Assembly: GCF_000373905.1 (NCBI RefSeq)
Contig: NZ_KB892705.1
Coordinates: forward strand, 1,939,909-2,003,908
Direction of reading: 5' to 3'
DNA: 64,000 nucleotides
Origin: Mycobacterium sp. 155
GTDB taxonomy: Bacteria; Actinomycetota; Actinomycetes; Mycobacteriales; Mycobacteriaceae
In this document: positions 59,894 through 64,000 of the stretch, in pieces
How the letters are laid out: the number at the start of each line of letters is the position of its first letter
Numbering within the stretch: position 1 is the stretch's first letter
The notes under the pieces: generated by a model
What the model was told of the DNA's origin: nothing
Database searches by the model: none
What the model saw: the letters and a program-made list of their open reading frames with translations, nothing else
Translations under genes and position numbers: made by a program

Positions 59894-60877
59894 GTGCGCA
59901 GAAAGAATCGATCGGGCACAGTCGGTGTCGGTCCTCATCTCCATCACCAGGTCGTCGACCGAATTGAACTTCTCCTGGCCGCGGATGCGGGCCACGAAGT
60001 CGACTGCCACGTGCTGGCCGTACAAATCGGCATTGGTGTCGAGGACGAACGCCTCTACGGTGCGCGTGCGGCCGGAGAATGTCGGATTGGTACCGACCGA
60101 CACGGCTGCCTGGTACCGCTCCCCGGGAATGACCGTGCCCATCATCGGCCCGTGGCCCAGCACCGTGAACCACGCCGCATATACGCCGTCGGCCGGAATC
60201 GCCGAGTACATCGGCGGGGCCACGTTGGCGGTGGGGAATCCCAACACCCGGCCGCGGCCCTCGCCACGCACCACGACACCCTCGACACGATGTGGCCGGC
60301 CCAGCGCCTCCGCCGCCGCTACCACGTCACCGGCATCGACACAGGACCGGATGTAGGTGGACGAGAAGGTGACGCGCTCGTCGCGGTGCTCGGGGTCGAG
60401 GGGTTCGGTCACCAACGACATGGCCTCGACCGCGAAACCGAAGCGTTCACCGGCGTCGCGCAGCATGTCGACATTGCCTGCGGCCTTCTTGCCGAAGGTG
60501 AAGTTCTTCCCCACGACCACCTCGACCACATGCAGGTGCTCCACCAGCAGCTCGTGGATGTAGCGCTCGGGGGTGAGCTTCATGAAGTCCGAGGTGAACG
60601 GCATCACCAGAAACACGTCGACCCCGAGCTCTTCGATGAGTTCGGCGCGTCTGGCCAGCGTGGTGAGCTGCGCCGGATGACTGCCCGGGAACACCACTTC
60701 CATCGGATGGGGGTCGAAGGTCATCAGTACCACCGGTATCCCGCGGGATCTGCCCGCTTTCACCGCATGACTGATCAGCTCGGCATGTCCACGGTGCACA
60801 CCGTCGAACACCCCGATGGTCACCACACATCTGCCCCAGTCCGTGGGGATCTCGTCCTGCCCACGCCAGCGCTGCAC
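59885..60877 (-). CDS. ribF: Bifunctional riboflavin kinase/FAD synthetase
   Basis: A 330-residue enzyme making FMN and FAD. The N-terminal adenylyltransferase half has VVTIGVFDGVHRGHAELI and VVGKNFTFGKKAAGN; the C-terminal kinase half has VVVRGEGRGRVLGFPTANV and SVGTNPTF. GTG start. The last codons fall in the 25-bp minisatellite, so the C-terminal SS may vary between strains. Confidence 0.97.
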   Translation of the reverse strand: MQRWRGQDEIPTDWGRCVVTIGVFDGVHRGHAELISHAVKAGRSRGIPVVLMTFDPHPMEVVFPGSHPAQLTTLARRAELIEELGVDVFLVMPFTSDFMKLTPERYIHELLVEHLHVVEVVVGKNFTFGKKAAGNVDMLRDAGERFGFAVEAMSLVTEPLDPEHRDERVTFSSTYIRSCVDAGDVVAAAEALGRPHRVEGVVVRGEGRGRVLGFPTANVAPPMYSAIPADGVYAAWFTVLGHGPMMGTVIPGERYQAAVSVGTNPTFSGRTRTVEAFVLDTNADLYGQHVAVDFVARIRGQEKFNSVDDLVMEMRTDTDCARSILSAHSS

Positions 60878-60943
60878 AGCAGTTAGCCTACGGCCCGCCC
60901 GCGCCAGGATCTGCTCTAGTGCCCGGATGAGGTGATGATTGCC

Positions 60944-60949
60944 TAAACT
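60944..60949 (+). promoter_or_regulatory. mntR -10 box, near-leaderless
   Basis: TAAACT ends 8 bases before the mntR GTG; no ribosome site lies between. Confidence 0.45.
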
Positions 60950-60957
60950 TCCTCACT

Positions 60958-61665
60958 GTGAGTCCTTCCGGTAACCATCGCGACCTCTCGACGGTTGCCC
61001 AGGACTATCTGAAGGTCATCTGGACGGCGCAGGAATGGTCACGCGAGAAGGTCAGCACGAAGCTGCTGGCCGAGCGGATGAGCGTATCGGCCTCCACGGC
61101 CTCCGAATCCATCCGCAAGCTCGCCGATCAAGGCCTGGTCGACCACGAGAAGTACGGTGCGGTGACGCTGACCGAGGCCGGCCGCCAGGCCGCCCTCGCG
61201 ATGGTGCGCCGGCACCGGCTGATGGAAACCTTTCTCGTCCAAGAGCTCGGCTACGGCTGGGACGAGGTGCACGACGAAGCCGAAGTCCTAGAGCATGCCG
61301 TGAGCGACCGGATGCTCGACCGCATCGACGCCAAGCTCGGCTTCCCGACCCGGGACCCGCACGGCGACCCGATCCCGGCCGCCGACGGTCAAGTGCCGAC
61401 GCCGCCGGCCCGTCAACTCTCGGTCTGTCAGAACGGCGACGCAGGCACGGTGGCACGAATCTCCGACGCCGATCCTGAGATGCTGCGGTACTTCGACAGC
61501 GTCGGCATCAGCCTCGACTCGCGGTTGCGGGTGCTGGCCCGACGGGATTTCGCGGGCATGATCTCGGTGGCGATAGAGCAGCCGGGCACTGCATGCGATT
61601 CTGCTACCGAAGTCACGGTCGATCTGGGTAGCCCTGCGGCAGAAGCGATCTGGGTCGTCGCCTGA
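60958..61665 (+). CDS. mntR: DtxR-family manganese-responsive regulator MntR
   Basis: A 235-residue DtxR-family repressor. The winged helix is VSTKLLAERMSVSASTASESIRKLADQGLV; the metal/dimer domain has MVRRHRLMETFLVQELGYGWDEVHDEAEVLEHAVSD; an SH3-like C-terminal domain follows (LRVLARRDFAGMISV). Rv2788, annotated SirR, is the counterpart and acts as a Mn sensor. GTG start. Confidence 0.92.
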   Translation: MSPSGNHRDLSTVAQDYLKVIWTAQEWSREKVSTKLLAERMSVSASTASESIRKLADQGLVDHEKYGAVTLTEAGRQAALAMVRRHRLMETFLVQELGYGWDEVHDEAEVLEHAVSDRMLDRIDAKLGFPTRDPHGDPIPAADGQVPTPPARQLSVCQNGDAGTVARISDADPEMLRYFDSVGISLDSRLRVLARRDFAGMISVAIEQPGTACDSATEVTVDLGSPAAEAIWVVA

Positions 61666-61708
61666 TCTCCCCGGTAGCCCGACCGCTCCGAATCGCAAAG
61701 TCCGCGGT

Positions 61709-62623
61709 CTACAGGGTCGCCGGCCGCAACACCACTACCGACTTGGTTCGCAACGAACCGTCCTGCAGCAATGCGATGACCTGGCCGTCAGGTGAAGTTG
61801 CCGCGTAAACACCGTCGATCCCGGCGGGTTTCAACGACCTGCCATGCCTGGTGTCCTCGGTTTCATCCGCGCTCAGATCACGGCGCGGAAACCCGATCAG
61901 GCAGGCCTCGTCGAGTGAGTAACTCAGCCGCGCCTGTTCGGCGAGATCGTCGAGAGTGCGCGCCTCGTCGAGGCCGTAGCGACCGACTTTGGTCCGCCGT
62001 AACGCCGTCAGGTGGCCCCCGACGCCGAGTGCCGAGCCGACGTCGCGCGCCAGCGCCCGGATGTAGGTGCCCGACGAACAGTCCACCTCGACGTCCACGT
62101 CGACGAAGTCGTCGATGCGCCTGACGGCGACCACATCGAATCGGTCGATCCGCACCGGGCGTGCGGCCAACTCGACGACCTGGCCTTCCCTGGCCAGCTT
62201 GTAGGCCCGCTGACCGTCGACCTTGATCGCGCTCACCGCCGACGGCACCTGCTGGATCTCGCCGCGGAGCGCCGCCACTGCGTCGGCGACGCATATATCG
62301 GTGACGTGCGAAGCCGAGACAGTCTGCAGCACTTCACCTTCGGCGTCTTCAGTGCTGGTGGTCCGGCCCAGCCGGATGGTCGCGCTGTACGACTTGTCGG
62401 TGGCGGTCAGCAGACCCAGGATCTTGGTGGCCCGCTCGATACCGATCACCAGCACTCCGGTGGCCATGGGATCGAGGGTGCCGGCATGGCCGACCTTGCG
62501 GGTACCGAACAGCCGACGGCATCGGCCGACCACGTCGTGGCTGGTCATGCCAGCCGGCTTGTCGACGATCACCAATCCCGGGCTCGGGTTTGGATTGTTC
62601 CTCGCGTGCGCAGGCATATTCAC
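61709..62623 (-). CDS. truB: tRNA pseudouridine-55 synthase TruB
   Basis: A 304-residue enzyme making pseudouridine at position 55 of tRNA. It has [19 protein letters not shown], the catalytic Asp in [18 protein letters not shown] and a C-terminal PUA-like end. GTG at 62623 overlaps the pptT stop by 4 bases, supporting that start; ATG two codons later is possible. Confidence 0.97.
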   Translation of the reverse strand: MNMPAHARNNPNPSPGLVIVDKPAGMTSHDVVGRCRRLFGTRKVGHAGTLDPMATGVLVIGIERATKILGLLTATDKSYSATIRLGRTTSTEDAEGEVLQTVSASHVTDICVADAVAALRGEIQQVPSAVSAIKVDGQRAYKLAREGQVVELAARPVRIDRFDVVAVRRIDDFVDVDVEVDCSSGTYIRALARDVGSALGVGGHLTALRRTKVGRYGLDEARTLDDLAEQARLSYSLDEACLIGFPRRDLSADETEDTRHGRSLKPAGIDGVYAATSPDGQVIALLQDGSLRTKSVVVLRPATL

Positions 62624-63285
62624 AGCACGATCGCCGTCAGCGTCACACCGTCACGCACCGACCAACGACCTTCGAGCAGGTTGAGCGGTGGACCGTGCTC
62701 GGCGGCCGGATCGATGAGGATTTCCGACCAGAAGCCGCCGGTGGTACCGGAATCATCAACGTCGAAGGTGATGTGCGCATCCTCGAAGCCCAACCAGCGG
62801 TGCGTCAACGGAAACCACGCCTTGTAGGTTGCCTCCTTGGCGCAGAACAGGATTCGATCCCAGTGCAGACCATCTGGCAGGCCGCCCAGCTCGGTGCGTT
62901 CGGCCGGCACCGTGATCGCGTCGAGCACCCCGTCCGGCAGGACGTCATGGGGCTCGGCGTCAATCCCGACCGACCGGACCTCGACAGTACGGCCCACGAC
63001 TGCGCCGCGAAATCCCCTGCAGTGCGTCAGGCTACCGACCACGCCATCGGGCCAACATGGTTCGCCTTTGTCCCCCTTGAGGATCGGGACAGGTCCGATG
63101 CCCAGCTCCCCCAGTGCCTGACGCGCGCAGTAACGCACTGTGACGAACTCGTTGCGGCGCTTGGCCACTGACCGCGCGATGAGTGGTTCTTCTTCTGGCA
63201 GCGGTGACAGCCCCGGTGGATCGTCGTACAACTCGGCAGACGCCACCGCGTCCGGGAGCACCTGGGTGAGCAGCATGCCGCTCAT
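62620..63285 (-). CDS. pptT: 4'-phosphopantetheinyl transferase PptT
   Basis: A 221-residue Sfp-type transferase that activates the carrier domains of mycolic-acid, polyketide and siderophore enzymes. Visible are the Mg-binding GIDAEP (107-112) and [11 protein letters not shown] (147-157), plus [12 protein letters not shown] at 63285 overlaps the stop of the metallophosphoesterase by 4 bases; the longer frame is rejected. Confidence 0.96.
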   Translation of the reverse strand: MSGMLLTQVLPDAVASAELYDDPPGLSPLPEEEPLIARSVAKRRNEFVTVRYCARQALGELGIGPVPILKGDKGEPCWPDGVVGSLTHCRGFRGAVVGRTVEVRSVGIDAEPHDVLPDGVLDAITVPAERTELGGLPDGLHWDRILFCAKEATYKAWFPLTHRWLGFEDAHITFDVDDSGTTGGFWSEILIDPAAEHGPPLNLLEGRWSVRDGVTLTAIVL

Positions 63286-64000
63286 GCTCTCCTCGATTGA
63301 ATCCGGTCCCGCACCTGCTCGGCATGGGCTCGCATCTCCGGGGTGATCTCGAAATGACCGCCGAACTCGTTGAGATAGCCGGGTGCGTATTTCGGATCGG
63401 GCAGGATCTGCCGCAGCCACCGGTAAGGCTTGCGCCGGCGCCACTCCCGCGGGTAGCCGACCGACACCTCTTCGAAGCGCACGTCGTCGTACCAGGTGGT
63501 GCGGGGAATATGTAGATGCCCGTAGACCGAGCAGATGGCGTTGTACCGGATGTGCCAGTCTTTGGTCGCGGTGGTCCCGCACCACAACGAGAACTCGGGA
63601 TAGAACATCGCGTCGCAGGGTTCCCGCACCAGCGGGAAGTGGTTGACCAGAACGGTCGGCGTGATCCAGTCGAGGTCTTCGAGCTTCTCGCGAGTCTGCT
63701 TGACCCGGTCACGGCACCACGCGTCGCGGGTCGCGTACGGCTCACACGACAGCAGGAACTCGTCGGTACCCACCACGTTGCGTTCTCGCGCCACAGCCAA
63801 GCCCTCGGCCTTGGTCGCCGTACCGGCGGGCAAAAACGTGTAGTCGTATAGCAGAAACATCGGCACGATGGTGGCCGGGCCACCTTGCTCGGTCCAGACC
63901 GGGAAGGGATGTTCGGGGGTGACGATGCCCATCTGGTCACACATGTCGACCAGATAGTCGTAGCGGGACCGGCCGAAGATTTGCATCGGGTCTTTGTTGG
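63282..64000 (-). CDS. Metallophosphoesterase, 5' end cut by window
   Basis: The frame is open to the window edge, so the N-terminal part with the first metal ligands is missing; about 238 residues are present. The remaining motifs are VLVNHFPLVREPC (metal His) and SVYGHLHIPRTTWYDDVRFEEVSVGYPREW (GHLH). It matches Rv2795c, which pairs with pptT; in M. tuberculosis that protein (PptH) removes the phosphopantetheine group and opposes PptT. Confidence 0.92.
   Translation of the reverse strand, partial: NKDPMQIFGRSRYDYLVDMCDQMGIVTPEHPFPVWTEQGGPATIVPMFLLYDYTFLPAGTATKAEGLAVARERNVVGTDEFLLSCEPYATRDAWCRDRVKQTREKLEDLDWITPTVLVNHFPLVREPCDAMFYPEFSLWCGTTATKDWHIRYNAICSVYGHLHIPRTTWYDDVRFEEVSVGYPREWRRRKPYRWLRQILPDPKYAPGYLNEFGGHFEITPEMRAHAEQVRDRIQSRRA

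Overview
The window is high-GC and carries a mycobacterial gene order: DUF349 protein, miaB, recX-recA, ephG, pspA-clgR, ftsK, RNase J, dapA-thyX, dfrA-thyA, dapB, aldR/ald, pepR-pnp, rpsO-ribF, mntR, truB-pptT. This matches the M. tuberculosis block from roughly Rv2731 to Rv2795c as I remember it. An intein-free 349-residue RecA, an actinobacterial-type [NiFe] hydrogenase cluster inserted next to recA, and a chromosomal class A beta-lactamase resembling that of M. fortuitum point to a rapidly growing Mycolicibacterium. No rRNA, tRNA, CRISPR array, insertion sequence or prophage was seen.

Layout. 1-3.3 kb: end of a DUF349 protein, a membrane protein and MiaB. 3.3-6.5 kb: a glutamate-type ABC importer (gluABCD). 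6.8-8.7 kb: two tandem paralogous membrane proteins of unknown role. 8.7-10.3 kb: recA-recX on the minus strand, with a PafBC-type promoter and a LexA box. 10.5-26.0 kb: a 15.5-kb plus-strand hydrogenase locus: hypA, hypB, the small and large subunits, a NifU/Rieske-like protein, three uncharacterised proteins, a 39-residue membrane microprotein, a maturation protease, hypC, hypF, a DUF6390 protein, a SIS-HypC fusion, a SIS protein, hypE, a second hypC and hypD. Most genes overlap by 4 bases, so one long co-translated unit is likely. Its inferred role is respiratory oxidation of (atmospheric) H2.

26-46.7 kb is housekeeping and stress: glycosyltransferase, EphG, the Psp envelope-stress genes (clgR-pspA-pspM, with a SigE-like promoter), pgsA3/argA divergent over 42 bp, FtsK, methyltransferase, a cupin/HTH/membrane trio, RNase J, DapA, both thymidylate synthases ThyX and ThyA, DfrA and a YcaQ-type glycosylase. 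46.7-64 kb: dienelactone hydrolase, dapB, a 13E12-type HNH protein with two DNA-damage elements in its promoter, a META lipoprotein, alanine dehydrogenase and its Lrp regulator, a GXWXG protein, beta-lactamase, PepR, PNPase, S15, RibF, MntR, TruB, PptT and a metallophosphoesterase cut by the window end.

Three non-coding themes stand out. First, many genes have TANNNT 6-8 bases before an ATG/GTG, predicting leaderless mRNAs. Second, two minisatellites (36 bp and 25 bp) each include the stop codon of the neighbouring gene. Third, there are strong palindromes, notably a 12-bp-arm inverted repeat between pgsA3 and argA that contains both divergent -10 boxes.
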